Below the pieces are notes generated by a model. It ran no database searches. It saw only the letters and a program-made list of their open reading frames with translations, and was not told the DNA's origin. This document shows, one piece after another, positions 8,575 to 16,229 of a stretch of 64,000 nucleotides of DNA. The first letter of the stretch is position 1; each line of letters starts with the position of its first letter. Origin of the DNA: Cohnella panacarvi Gsoil 349 (GTDB taxonomy: Bacteria > Bacillota > Bacilli > Paenibacillales > Paenibacillaceae); contig NZ_KI911563.1 in the NCBI RefSeq assembly GCF_000515335.1, forward strand, positions 3,748,869 to 3,812,868. The letters are read 5' to 3'. Both the position numbers and the translations under genes were made by a program.

Positions 8575-8918
8575 TCGATATCGGCTACTGGATTCAGGAT
8601 ACCCATCCTCATCCGAATGCCGTGGGAGTTCCTATGGATACGCTGGTCTCCATTACGTTCATACATGAGATGAACAGCCACTCTCTTAACGCCAGGAACA
8701 TCCTGATTCTAGACGGCAACCAGGGCGGAAGGCTCATCTCGGAGCACTTTCTGTTTCACTACGAGTCGGAACGTCGGACGCTTTTCATCTATCTGAAAGA
8801 GGACGCCAAGCGTTTCGGGCCGGATAACGTCATTGAGGTTATACTGACCGGAAGAATCGCGACCCGTCGCAACGAGCGAATGGAAGTTCCCTATCATTTG
8901 CGATTTCATACGCGTTAA
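8571..8918 (+). CDS. Single Big_5/SbsA-type Ig-like domain protein
   Basis: 115 residues starting MIDIGYWIQDTHPHPNAVGVP. The ATG overlaps the upstream stop as ATGA. Almost the whole protein fits one Ig-like domain of the SbsA/Big_5 type: P-x-x-x-A-V-G-V-P-M-D-T at ~14-24, then VSITFIHEMNSHSLNARNI and a closing VIEVILTGRI strand. Such domains normally occur in exported S-layer or multidomain surface proteins, but this one has no signal peptide of its own. It may work with the secreted protein encoded upstream. Confidence 0.7.
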   Translation: MIDIGYWIQDTHPHPNAVGVPMDTLVSITFIHEMNSHSLNARNILILDGNQGGRLISEHFLFHYESERRTLFIYLKEDAKRFGPDNVIEVILTGRIATRRNERMEVPYHLRFHTR

Positions 8919-8932
8919 ACGCTTAATGAAAA

Positions 8933-8968
8933 GGAGCAGCCCGCATGCCTTTCGGCACGGGCTGCTCC
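8933..8968. terminator. Bidirectional terminator between convergent genes
   Basis: A perfect 11-bp stem (8933-8943 with 8958-8968) contains an inner TGCC/GGCA stem. It lies 14 bp after one stop codon and 4 bp before the convergent one. T-tracts are weak on both sides. Confidence 0.7.
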
Positions 8969-8972
8969 CTCC

Positions 8973-9764
8973 TCATTCGTAAGCGATTCCGTCGTATATG
9001 CGCACGATTTGATCCGGCGGCAGTATGCCCGACAACGATACATGCAGGCTGCCGACAACCGTCTCCAGTCGCGTCGACCCGTTGTCGGCCGCATACAGAA
9101 CGCCGGGACCGTCTCCGAGCTCGACTTGTTCGACTTTAACGCCTTTCCTGCCTTCGCTCGCCGTCAAGCTCGTCCGGTCCTCCAGCTTGACGAAGCTGAA
9201 TGCAATTTGGTTGCCGTCTTGGTTCAAGTACAAGTAAACGGCGGAATCGGCGCGCGTCTTGTCGCCGTAGTAGCTGACCTGAACGTTGTTCAGCCGATAG
9301 CCGTCAGGGATATAGCGAAACGTCGGCGACGGAAAAGAAAGCAGCCCGTCCGCCTGCGCGGCGTCCGTCACGATCATACGGCTCACCGGTTGACCGGCGC
9401 TTCCGCTCTGCATGGCGTCGGGAGGCGGGGGAGTCTTGGCTTGGGATGGATTCTGATCTTCGGCACGCCCGAAAAAGTAAGATAATACGCCGGCGGAAGA
9501 TTCGTATAAAGTCGAGAAGACAGGCGGAATCGCGCGAACGTTAGACGTATTGCCGAACAGGAACGCGCCGAGCAGGAGCGCCGAGGCGAGAATCGCAAAT
9601 TTGCCGACTCTGGCTCGCCTTCTACGGGAGCTGTCGTATCTGCCGAGTTTCGTCTGAAGCTTCTCCCAAGAGGGGCGGTAATCCGTGCTCGGCTGCGGGG
9701 AGCCGCTCCGGGCAGCCGCCTCGAACGCCGCTTCGTAAAGCCTCTCGAATTCCTGTTTATTCAT
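8973..9764 (-). CDS. Membrane anti-sigma factor of the adjacent ECF sigma factor
   Basis: 263 residues. The N-terminal ~50 residues are cytosolic (FERLYEAAFEAAARSG, PSWEKLQTKLGRY). One membrane helix follows (about 54-70, FAILASALLLGAFLFG), then a Pro-rich linker, and an extracellular domain of ~150 residues resembling the DUF4367 sensor domain of Firmicute anti-sigma factors (TFRYIPDGYRLNNVQVSYYG, IAFSFVKLED). The start overlaps the end of the sigma gene by 8 bp, so the two are co-translated, as is usual for sigma/anti-sigma pairs. No zinc-binding HxxxCxxC motif is seen. Confidence 0.85.
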   Translation of the reverse strand: MNKQEFERLYEAAFEAAARSGSPQPSTDYRPSWEKLQTKLGRYDSSRRRRARVGKFAILASALLLGAFLFGNTSNVRAIPPVFSTLYESSAGVLSYFFGRAEDQNPSQAKTPPPPDAMQSGSAGQPVSRMIVTDAAQADGLLSFPSPTFRYIPDGYRLNNVQVSYYGDKTRADSAVYLYLNQDGNQIAFSFVKLEDRTSLTASEGRKGVKVEQVELGDGPGVLYAADNGSTRLETVVGSLHVSLSGILPPDQIVRIYDGIAYE

Positions 9765-10335
9765 GTCGGTCCCCCCAATCGAAACTCAGCTTTTTCTTCA
9801 GCAATACACGGGCGCGGTGCAATTTCCGCCGTACGCCGTTCTCCGTATCGTCGATTTGCGACGCGATCTCTTTGTACGACAATCCTTTTTTCCATTTAAG
9901 CTCTACGATAGCCCGTTGATCTTCCTTCAATTCCTGCAGGTGCTTTCCGATTTGTTCTTCCAGCGATTTCGCTACGACTTCTTGTTCCACCGACGTGGCG
10001 ACGGGGGGTTGATAAGCGAATAGATCGGCCCGTTCGTCGTCCAGGCTGATCCCCGTAATCTGGCGTTTGCGTTTGCGCAGATAGGTGTATGTAAAGTTGC
10101 GGCTGACGACTTTGATCCACGCCTTCAGATGTTCCTCGCTTTCGACCTCGGGCGATTTGCGCAGGGTCATCAAGAAAGTGTCGTGAATGATGTCCTCCGT
10201 CGCGGAGTGGTCGCTGATCATGAACATGATCGGGGAATAGAGAAATTGGTAGAACTCCCTATAAATTTGTTCCTGCACCGTATTGGACAGACGATGGAAA
10301 TTGGAACCGAGCAACAGCAGCAAGCTCGTCTGCAT
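9757..10335 (-). CDS. ECF (sigma-70 family group 4) sigma factor
   Basis: 192 residues. Region 2 is recognisable (REFYQFLYSPIMFMISDHSATEDIIHDTFL, then AWIKVVSRNFTYTYLRKRKR), and region 4 has a clear helix-turn-helix (LKEDQRAIVELKWKKGLSYKEIASQIDDTENGVRRKLHRARVLLKKKL). It would direct RNA polymerase to stress or envelope promoters when released by the membrane anti-sigma factor encoded directly downstream. An AGGTGA lies 10 bp before the ATG. It is divergent from the TVP38/DedA-type gene. Confidence 0.93.
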   Translation of the reverse strand: MQTSLLLLLGSNFHRLSNTVQEQIYREFYQFLYSPIMFMISDHSATEDIIHDTFLMTLRKSPEVESEEHLKAWIKVVSRNFTYTYLRKRKRQITGISLDDERADLFAYQPPVATSVEQEVVAKSLEEQIGKHLQELKEDQRAIVELKWKKGLSYKEIASQIDDTENGVRRKLHRARVLLKKKLSFDWGDRHE

Positions 10336-10435
10336 GAGGGGGATTCACCTGATTTCTTTTCGGATAAAATAGATTGAGGTTTGTTCTTCTATTCTAAGGG
10401 AAATTTCGCCAATCGGATAGCGTTAACCCTCGGTT

Positions 10436-10464
10436 TTGTGAACTTCTGTCTATTCCTGTATGAT
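10436..10464 (+). promoter_or_regulatory. Promoter of the TVP38/DedA-type gene
   Basis: TTGTGA (10436-10441) and TATGAT (10459-10464) are separated by 17 bp, 40 bp upstream of the TTG start. Confidence 0.6.
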
Positions 10465-10503
10465 TACACATAGTGTTGGCAAACAAAGGAAGGGGCCCGT
10501 CGA

Positions 10504-11217
10504 TTGCGTCGTTCTACTTGGGTGAAAATCGGAATCATAGCCGGCATCGTCGCCGCGCTGCTGTGGTTCGATTTCCGATATTTGAAGGTTACTCCGGAGA
10601 CGCTCCGCGGATGGGTGGACGACTTCGGATGGTACGCTCCCGTGATCTACATGGGCATGTACGTCGTGAGGCCCTTCATCCTGTTCCCGGCGTCCGTGCT
10701 GGCGATGGCGGGGGGTCTTGCGTTCGGTACTTGGTACGGCATGCTCTATACGTTGATCGGCGAAGTCATCGGCGCGGTGCTCTCGTTCCTGCTGGCTCGC
10801 AAAGTCGGGGCGGGGCTGTTCGGCGGCAAAGAAAACCCCCGTTTCCTCAAGCTCGAACGAGCGATGGAGAAACGGGGCTTCACGATGGTTCTTATGCTGA
10901 GAATCGCGCCATTCGTTCCTTTCGACTTGGTAAGCTACGCAGCGGGCGTGGCTCATGTGCCGTTGCGAGCGTACTTGATCGGAACGATCATAGGAACGCT
11001 GCCGGGCACGTTCGCATACAACTTCCTCGGCGCTACCTTAACTTCCGGGAATTGGCGCGATTATGTCATCGCCGGGATCGTGTTCGCGGTCGCGTTATCC
11101 GTGCCGTTCCTATTCCGGCGCAAGGTCGAGAAGCAAGTGGAAGAGAGCGCGTCGTCGCCTAAGGATAAAACGGTTGAAGCTTCGAGCTTAGAGCGGAACG
11201 GGAATCGCGTCAGTTAA
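10504..11217 (+). CDS. TVP38/TMEM64 (DedA/SNARE-associated) family membrane protein
   Basis: 237 residues from a TTG start with GGAAGGGG 8 bp upstream. About five hydrophobic segments are visible, including one at 8-22. The conserved family signature lies between ~55 and ~150: FILFPASVLAMAGGLAFGTWYG, GAVLSFLLARKVG, and VLMLRIAPFVPFDLVSYAAG. Proteins of this family act in the inner membrane and have been linked to lipid scrambling and membrane homeostasis; the substrate here is unknown. The C-terminal ~30 residues are charged. The 3' end overlaps the convergent proline-rich gene by 30 bp. Confidence 0.9.
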   Translation: MRRSTWVKIGIIAGIVAALLWFDFRYLKVTPETLRGWVDDFGWYAPVIYMGMYVVRPFILFPASVLAMAGGLAFGTWYGMLYTLIGEVIGAVLSFLLARKVGAGLFGGKENPRFLKLERAMEKRGFTMVLMLRIAPFVPFDLVSYAAGVAHVPLRAYLIGTIIGTLPGTFAYNFLGATLTSGNWRDYVIAGIVFAVALSVPFLFRRKVEKQVEESASSPKDKTVEASSLERNGNRVS

Positions 11218-11934
11218 GGCGTAATAGAGCTCGAGACCGATCAGGCTGCCGGGATCGGCGGGCAGCGACAGCAGCGTCTGCGGGATGACTCGCCCGTTGT
11301 AGCGCAAGCGGGCGTTCACGCCGCCGGATATCGGAATGCCGGCGACGCTATGGATGAACCCGAGCGGACCGAACGCGACGATTCCCGTCGATGCAAGGGC
11401 TTGCCGGATCGTGATGCCCGGGTAGAACGGAACGAAGTTCCTGTAGTTCACGCCTTGGAACGATGAACCGCCGTTTATCGTGACGGTGACGAAGCTTGGA
11501 CCGGGAATCGGCTGCGGAATCGGGATAGGCTGCGGTCCGGGAATCGGCAACGGGATCGGAATGGGGAAAGGCCCGAAGCCGGGCGGGAACGGATGCGGAT
11601 GCGGATGAGGATGAGGCGGCGGTGGCGGTGGCGGTGGCGGGAAATGCCCTGGCGGATGCGGGCCGGGTGACGGAGGGTGAGGCGAATGCCCCGGTCCGAC
11701 CGGGTGCAACAATCCGCGCGTGCCCGGCGATACCCACCAAGGAAGGGGACGGTTCAAATAGGATGGCGGTTCGCTATAATGCAGATGCACGACGTCGGCT
11801 CGGGCCGGCTTTTTTTTGTTTTTCGACGAGGCGGCGGATTTCGCTTGGGGCTGCCGGGCCGAAAGCTTCGCTTTCGGTTCGCTGGACGACCGGCGCAGCA
11901 GCGGCTGAGCGAAGGGCGACTTATTCTTCGGCAT
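11188..11934 (-). CDS. Proline/His-Pro-rich protein with C-terminal ubiquitin-like/SLBB-like domain
   Basis: 248 residues from the ATG at 11934 (GGAGGA upstream; an earlier in-frame ATG has none). Residues 1-45 are basic and disordered (MPKNKSPFAQPLLRRSSSEPKAK). Residues ~75-140 are low-complexity: runs of Pro, HPHPHPHP and repeated PIPIP/PGPQPIPIP. The C-terminal ~95 residues (FVTVTINGGSSF, PGITIRQALASTGIVAFG, ARLRYNGRVIPQTLL, IGLELYYAL) resemble the beta-grasp DUF4430/SLBB fold. No signal peptide. A spore-surface or matrix role is a guess. It overlaps the convergent gene by 30 bp. Confidence 0.7.
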   Translation of the reverse strand: MPKNKSPFAQPLLRRSSSEPKAKLSARQPQAKSAASSKNKKKPARADVVHLHYSEPPSYLNRPLPWWVSPGTRGLLHPVGPGHSPHPPSPGPHPPGHFPPPPPPPPPHPHPHPHPFPPGFGPFPIPIPLPIPGPQPIPIPQPIPGPSFVTVTINGGSSFQGVNYRNFVPFYPGITIRQALASTGIVAFGPLGFIHSVAGIPISGGVNARLRYNGRVIPQTLLSLPADPGSLIGLELYYALTDAIPVPL

Positions 11935-12097
11935 CGTTATTCCTCCTTGTGTAGGCGCATGTCGGGATACAGCAGGATATGCGCCCATGGGAAGCATGGT
12001 GCTTCCAATCGAATCGAGCTCCGGAGAAGGCGGATGAACGAATCGCGAATGAGGAAAGTTACCGAAGTCGGATTTTGCGCATGAAGGAGCAATCGGG

Positions 12098-12925
12098 ATG
12101 GAGACTGAAATGAGTTATGGCGACGACTATCATTACTTGCCCTTAACGTCTTTGGGCAGCGGAAAGGAACAAGAAGCCGCGCCGGGTTTGTTCTGCTTAA
12201 CGGTACAGATCGTGAACGTCATCTTCGCGAGTCTCGAAGGCAATGCCGGTTGGGTGCTCGTGGATGCCGGCATGCCCGGATCAGCCGAGAAGATCGTCGC
12301 CGCAGCCCGCGACCGATTCGGCGAGGATTCCCGGCCTGAGGCGATCGTGCTGACGCATGGCCATTTCGACCACGTGGGCGCGATCATCGAGCTAACGGAG
12401 CGGTGGAACGTTCCGGCATATGCCCATGTCGAAGAACTTCCGTATTTGACGGGCCGACAAGCGTATCCCCCGGGAGATCCTTCGGTCTCGAGAGGGCTTG
12501 TCGCCAAGCTGTCCCCGTGGTTTCCGAACGAGCCGATCGACCTCGGCGGGAACGTTATCGCACTTCCCGGGGATGGCTCGATTCCGGGACTGCCGGGTTG
12601 GGAATGGATTCATACGCCGGGACACACGCCAGGGCACGTGTCGCTGCTCAGGAAGGAAGACCGCGCATTGATTGCAGGGGACGCGTTCGTTACGGTGAAG
12701 CAGGAATACGTATATGATGTCGCCATGCAGAAGCAGGAGATCAGCGGTCCTCCTCAGTATTTCACGTCGGACTGGCGGGACGCATACGAATCGGCGAAGA
12801 AGCTCGCGGCGCTAAACCCGTCGGTCGCGGTGACCGGACACGGGGCGCCTATGTCGGGCATGGAGCTTACCGCTAACTTGAAGAGGCTGGTGGACGAGTT
12901 CGACCGGATCGCCGTTCCGCATTAA
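12098..12925 (+). CDS. Metallo-beta-lactamase-fold hydrolase
   Basis: 275 residues; AAGGAG precedes the ATG by 9 bp. The MBL metal-binding signature is THGHFDHVGA (~88-97), followed by HTPGHTPGHVSLL and GDAF, and a final His in VTGHGAPMSG. This matches the glyoxalase II/quorum-lactonase-like branch of the fold, which binds two metal ions. The true substrate is unknown. It stands alone between a divergent proline-rich gene and an SLH-like gene. Confidence 0.9.
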   Translation: METEMSYGDDYHYLPLTSLGSGKEQEAAPGLFCLTVQIVNVIFASLEGNAGWVLVDAGMPGSAEKIVAAARDRFGEDSRPEAIVLTHGHFDHVGAIIELTERWNVPAYAHVEELPYLTGRQAYPPGDPSVSRGLVAKLSPWFPNEPIDLGGNVIALPGDGSIPGLPGWEWIHTPGHTPGHVSLLRKEDRALIAGDAFVTVKQEYVYDVAMQKQEISGPPQYFTSDWRDAYESAKKLAALNPSVAVTGHGAPMSGMELTANLKRLVDEFDRIAVPH

Positions 12926-13055
12926 GGGATTCTCGTTTCGTCTCGTCTCGTCAAATGCGATATAGGTTTCGTTATTCTGATCAGAGATTGTTCAGAAGCT
13001 TTTGTTTATAATTGCGATAAGCAATAAAGCAGCCTATGCCGGAGCGTGAGCAGCG

Positions 13056-13523
13056 ATGAAGGACAAAATATCCTGTGCGATTACCGCCGGGGAGTTTACG
13101 GCGCTAGTAAGTCGGGAACTGGACTTAACCTGGGACGAACATGCGGAATTTCTGGTCCGGGCGGAATCGGTACTGAGCATGGAGACGAGCTGGGGCCTGC
13201 AGCCGGGCGCGTATACGTACTATTCCGACGACGCTTTCCGACACTCAAGGGAAATTAGCCGCGAAGAGGCGGCGGCCTTGATGGCGATCGCGTCCGAGCA
13301 GATCGGCGAGTATTCGCCGAAGCTGAGCAGAGAGGAAGTCGTTCGAACGATCTCGAGCTACAAGGACGGAAAGCTTGTGTCCGCATGGGCGATGCAGGCG
13401 CTGGCGACGGCGGTCGATCGGCAATGGATCGGTTGTCCGAACGCGGAAATCAAGCCGAAGCATTACTTGACCCCGTACGAGGCGATGACGATCGTCAAGA
13501 GGTTTGCAACGGCTATCCAATAA
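13056..13523 (+). CDS. SLH-domain-like protein without signal peptide
   Basis: 155 residues. The second half contains an S-layer-homology-like repeat: SREEVVRTISSYKDGKLVSAWAMQALATAVDRQWIGC, then AEIKPKHYLTPYEAMTIVKRF, matching the pattern DxxxxxxWAxxAIxxAVxxGLIxG...xPxxxxTRAEAAxxLxR. A weaker repeat lies earlier (SREEAAALMAIASEQIG). SLH domains normally bind pyruvylated cell-wall polymer after export, yet no signal peptide is visible, so either export is unusual or the fold has been re-used. The GGAG before the ATG is rather distant (about 11 bp). A strong terminator follows. Confidence 0.7.
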   Translation: MKDKISCAITAGEFTALVSRELDLTWDEHAEFLVRAESVLSMETSWGLQPGAYTYYSDDAFRHSREISREEAAALMAIASEQIGEYSPKLSREEVVRTISSYKDGKLVSAWAMQALATAVDRQWIGCPNAEIKPKHYLTPYEAMTIVKRFATAIQ

Positions 13524-13542
13524 TTTCCTGTCATGATACGAT

Positions 13543-13575
13543 AACTCCGATCCGCTTTCGCGGATTGGAGTTTTT
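13543..13575 (+). terminator. Terminator after the SLH-like gene
   Basis: AACTCCGATCCGC (13543-13555) pairs with 13560-13572 over 13 bp around a TTTC loop, followed by TTTTT. Confidence 0.88.
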
Positions 13576-13620
13576 AGCTTATGCGAATATTAAGACCAAA
13601 CATCGGAGGAGGTATGAGGG

Positions 13621-14514
13621 ATGTCGGTCTTGGCATGGTTGGTAGGCGGGATAGGCGCGGCGGCGGGTAGCATGACGGCTGCCGTGTACGGCTTGACGGT
13701 AAAAGCGCAAAAACCGCGCCAATTGCCGAATGAGACCGTTCCGCCCGTTCCTTACGAAGACGTATCGTGGCAGAGCCAAGGCAAATCGGTACGAGGGTGG
13801 TTTATGCCGCGGCCGGGAACGGTTCACGGGGAAGCATCGCCCGTTATCGTCGTCGCTCACGGCTGGGGTTCGAACCGTTCGCGGGTGCTGCGCTATGCTC
13901 TCCCGCTGCATGAAGAAGGCTTCGCGATTCTTATGTACGACGCTCGCAGCCATGGCGAAAGCGATCATTACCGCACGCCTTCCGGCTTGCAATTCCGGGA
14001 CGACCTGTGCGCGGCGATCGATTGGCTTCGGACGCGGCAGGACATCGAGGTTAACCGCATCGGCGTCATCGGCCATTCGCTCGGCGCATTCGGCGCGGTG
14101 TTGGCGATCGACGCGGGCGCACCGATCGCGGCTCTCGTCACCGATTCGATGCCGGTCCGCTTGGCGACGATGATCGGAGCAGAGCTGCGGCGCAGAAAGC
14201 TGCCGCAATTTCCGCTCGCGCATTTGATTCCGCAATTCATGGTTTGGCGGAGCCGGATTCCCCGAGCGATGATGCGCCGGGCGAATCCCGTCAAGATTTT
14301 GCGGGACAACGCGGAGAAGAACGGAGCTCCCGTGCTGCTCGTCCATTCGCGCAGAGACGAACTCATTCCCGTGTCGGAGCTGAATCTCGTGCTGGCCGGC
14401 GCACCGGGACTGCCCCACTTGTACGTGGAAGCGGAGGGGCATAGCGCCTCGGACCGCGACCCGGCGTTCTGGCCGGTCGTCAAACGATTTTTCGGCGAGC
14501 GACTAAAAAAGTAG
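13621..14514 (+). CDS. Membrane-anchored alpha/beta hydrolase
   Basis: 297 residues. One N-terminal hydrophobic segment (MSVLAWLVGGIGAAAGSMTAA) is likely a membrane anchor. The alpha/beta-hydrolase core follows: VIVVAHGWGSNRSR (oxyanion region), the nucleophile elbow GHSLGAFGA (~150-158), the acid in HSRRDELIP, and the catalytic His in EAEGHS. The closest general type is the YqkD/FrsA-like hydrolases of Firmicutes; substrate unknown. An AGGAGG lies about 12 bp before the ATG. Confidence 0.88.
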   Translation: MSVLAWLVGGIGAAAGSMTAAVYGLTVKAQKPRQLPNETVPPVPYEDVSWQSQGKSVRGWFMPRPGTVHGEASPVIVVAHGWGSNRSRVLRYALPLHEEGFAILMYDARSHGESDHYRTPSGLQFRDDLCAAIDWLRTRQDIEVNRIGVIGHSLGAFGAVLAIDAGAPIAALVTDSMPVRLATMIGAELRRRKLPQFPLAHLIPQFMVWRSRIPRAMMRRANPVKILRDNAEKNGAPVLLVHSRRDELIPVSELNLVLAGAPGLPHLYVEAEGHSASDRDPAFWPVVKRFFGERLKK

Positions 14515-14541
14515 GCTTGCGACATCGTCCGTCGCAAGCCT
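14513..14541 (+). terminator. Hairpin after the alpha/beta hydrolase gene
   Basis: An 11-bp perfect stem (14513-14523 with 14531-14541) overlaps the stop codon. The downstream sequence is A-rich rather than T-rich, so on the plus strand this is a weak terminator. Confidence 0.5.
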
Positions 14542-14855
14542 CAAAATATATATGATTGAAAAGGGGGGTCATGTAAACATCATAACCCCGGAAGATGAAG
14601 AGAACATGAACGTAATATTACGGTTCGATTACAAATGGGAGCGTTAACGGAACTCCGTTCTGCTATTTCCTCCATCAACCCGTCATGACAATCGGATAAC
14701 GGAATGTAGCTCCGTTAATCCGGCGCCGCGTACTCCATCCAACCCAACAACGCAACAATAACGGAACCGTGGTGCCGCTAAATGAGCGCACGCCCGGGAT
14801 TGAGCGAAATAGAGGCTCCCAAGTTCCGTTATGGCAAAACCGCTTGCCTAATCTA
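14515..14855. other. Intergenic gap with TAACGGAA-type motifs
   Basis: No gene is visible here between the hydrolase and the convergent CvfC-like gene. TAACGGAA, or its complement TTCCGTTA / TCCGTTA, occurs several times (near 14645, 14656, 14696, 14711, 14759 and 14827), partly as inverted pairs that could form small hairpins. One copy belongs to a diverged unit of the 50-bp repeat family described further on. Confidence 0.5.
14759..14805 (+). repeat. Diverged solo copy of the 50-bp repeat unit
   Basis: TAACGGAACCGTGGTGCCGC, continuing into TAAA, aligns with TAACGGCACCTCGTGCCGC-TAAA of the tandem array at 17451-18160. The 11-mer GTGCCGCTAAA is identical, and weaker similarity continues downstream (CACGCCCGGG against CACGTCCCGG). 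It lies 2.7 kb from the array. Confidence 0.55.
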
Positions 14856-15986
14856 TTATTGCTGCTCGCGCATACGCGTCATTTGCTGCCAGACGGAACC
14901 GGCTGCTTCCTCGCCGCGTTCGATTCTCGCCACGGCCATCTCCGCCTGAAGCTTCACCTCGAATTCAGTCTCGCTGCCGGCGGCGGCACTCAGCGCTTCC
15001 AGCGCGGTATCGTCCCCGATCTCGTACAGGAACCGCGCGGCGCGCCAACGGACCAGCTTGTTCGAATCGCTCAGAGCGCCGATCATCGGCGCGATCGCGG
15101 CCGGATCGCCCATGTCGGACAGCGTGTCCCCGGCCGTCCGCCGAACGGCGCCGGAGCTGTCGCGGAGCGCTTCGAACAAGTACGGCAGCGTCTCCGGCGT
15201 CCGCAGGTCGCCCAAGTAGACGACGGCCAACCGCCGCACGGACATCTGGCTGTCGCGCAGCGCCTTCGCGATCACCGGCAAATCGTCCGGCGTCGGCTTC
15301 AGCCGTTCCAATGCGGCATAACGTTCGCGCCAATCGGAAGCATCGAGAGCTTGGCTCACTTCTGCCGAGGAGAGCGGGGCAGGCGGAGCCGGAGGAGGCG
15401 CTTCCGGGCCCGCGGCGATCGCTTGCGCGACGAGGTCGCGCAGCCGAGCCTCGGAATACGCCGCGTCCAACTCGCGCGAGATCTCGTCGAGAATTTCTTG
15501 CGGCTCGCCGTAACGAATGCCCAGCTCTTCCAGCTTGCGCTCGCGAATCATCGTCGCGCCGGCCGCCTCGGTGACCGCTTGCGAGAACCGTTCCGGCATC
15601 GCCGCGCGGAACTCCTGTCCGCCGCTTCTGACCCGGATTTGAATCGGAATGCCCCGGAACATCTGCACTTTTACGACCGCTTCGCCGAAGCCGTCGGCGA
15701 CGAGCCCGTTGCTGACGACTCCTTCCCCGGCCGCGCCGAACGCTTCCTTCACGCCGTCCAATATCGCCGCCCAATCGGCGTTGCCTCTGCGGTCAATGGC
15801 GAGAAAGTCGGATGCGTGGAACACGGCTTTCACGCCGGGCACGCCGAGCAGTTTCGCGATCAGAGGCGGAGCGGCTCCGAGCTTCTCCGGAACGTAATTG
15901 TGCCATACCCCGGCATCGAGCCGAACGTCGACGTTCAGCTTCATCGTATTCGGGCTTGGAGTAGGTTCGATCGATAACAGTTTCAT
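14856..15986 (-). CDS. CvfC/YpgR-like protein: Nfu-N domain plus HEAT repeats
   Basis: 376 residues. The N-terminus (SIEPTPSPNTMKLNVDV, VPGVKAVFHASDFLAIDR) matches the Nfu/NifU N-terminal domain. The C-terminal half has PBS-lyase-type HEAT repeats (ALRDSQMSVRRLAVVYLGDL, ALRDSSGAVRRTAGDTLSDMGDP, ALSDSNKLVRWRAARFLYEIGDD). This architecture is that of the conserved virulence factor C family (S. aureus CvfC, B. subtilis YpgR). The molecular function is not settled; an Fe-S or scaffolding role is plausible. The linker at ~190-205 is Pro/Ala-rich. It is convergent with the alpha/beta hydrolase. Confidence 0.85.
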   Translation of the reverse strand: MKLLSIEPTPSPNTMKLNVDVRLDAGVWHNYVPEKLGAAPPLIAKLLGVPGVKAVFHASDFLAIDRRGNADWAAILDGVKEAFGAAGEGVVSNGLVADGFGEAVVKVQMFRGIPIQIRVRSGGQEFRAAMPERFSQAVTEAAGATMIRERKLEELGIRYGEPQEILDEISRELDAAYSEARLRDLVAQAIAAGPEAPPPAPPAPLSSAEVSQALDASDWRERYAALERLKPTPDDLPVIAKALRDSQMSVRRLAVVYLGDLRTPETLPYLFEALRDSSGAVRRTAGDTLSDMGDPAAIAPMIGALSDSNKLVRWRAARFLYEIGDDTALEALSAAAGSETEFEVKLQAEMAVARIERGEEAAGSVWQQMTRMREQQ

Positions 15987-16173
15987 AAAGAAAAGTCCCT
16001 CTCTTTCCGTAAAGTGGTGCAGGGGTTAAGAACTATTGTGTCCCCGTACTAGGGTTTCTACTTGAACCGGCTCGTGCTAAGTCGATCACGCCCGTTCGGG
16101 CGGTTGCCACTATTATCCTCCAATATAAGCGGGGGGAGCAAGCGATGACGAAACAAGGAATGAAATCAAGGTC

Positions 16174-16203
16174 TTCACTGCTCATGAAATGGAGTGCTAT
16201 AAT
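16174..16203 (+). promoter_or_regulatory. Promoter of the membrane/TlpA fusion gene
   Basis: TTCACT (16174-16179), an 18-bp spacer and TATAAT (16198-16203) preceded by TGC (extended -10), 33 bp before the probable start. Confidence 0.6.
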
Positions 16204-16229
16204 CGAGGCAATGGCGTTCACGGGAGGAT

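Noticed and set aside
14769-15977. 402-codon plus-strand ORF opposite the CvfC/YpgR-like gene
   Set aside because: The minus-strand product has clear Nfu-N and HEAT motifs; the plus-strand reading is Arg/His/Gln-rich without domains.
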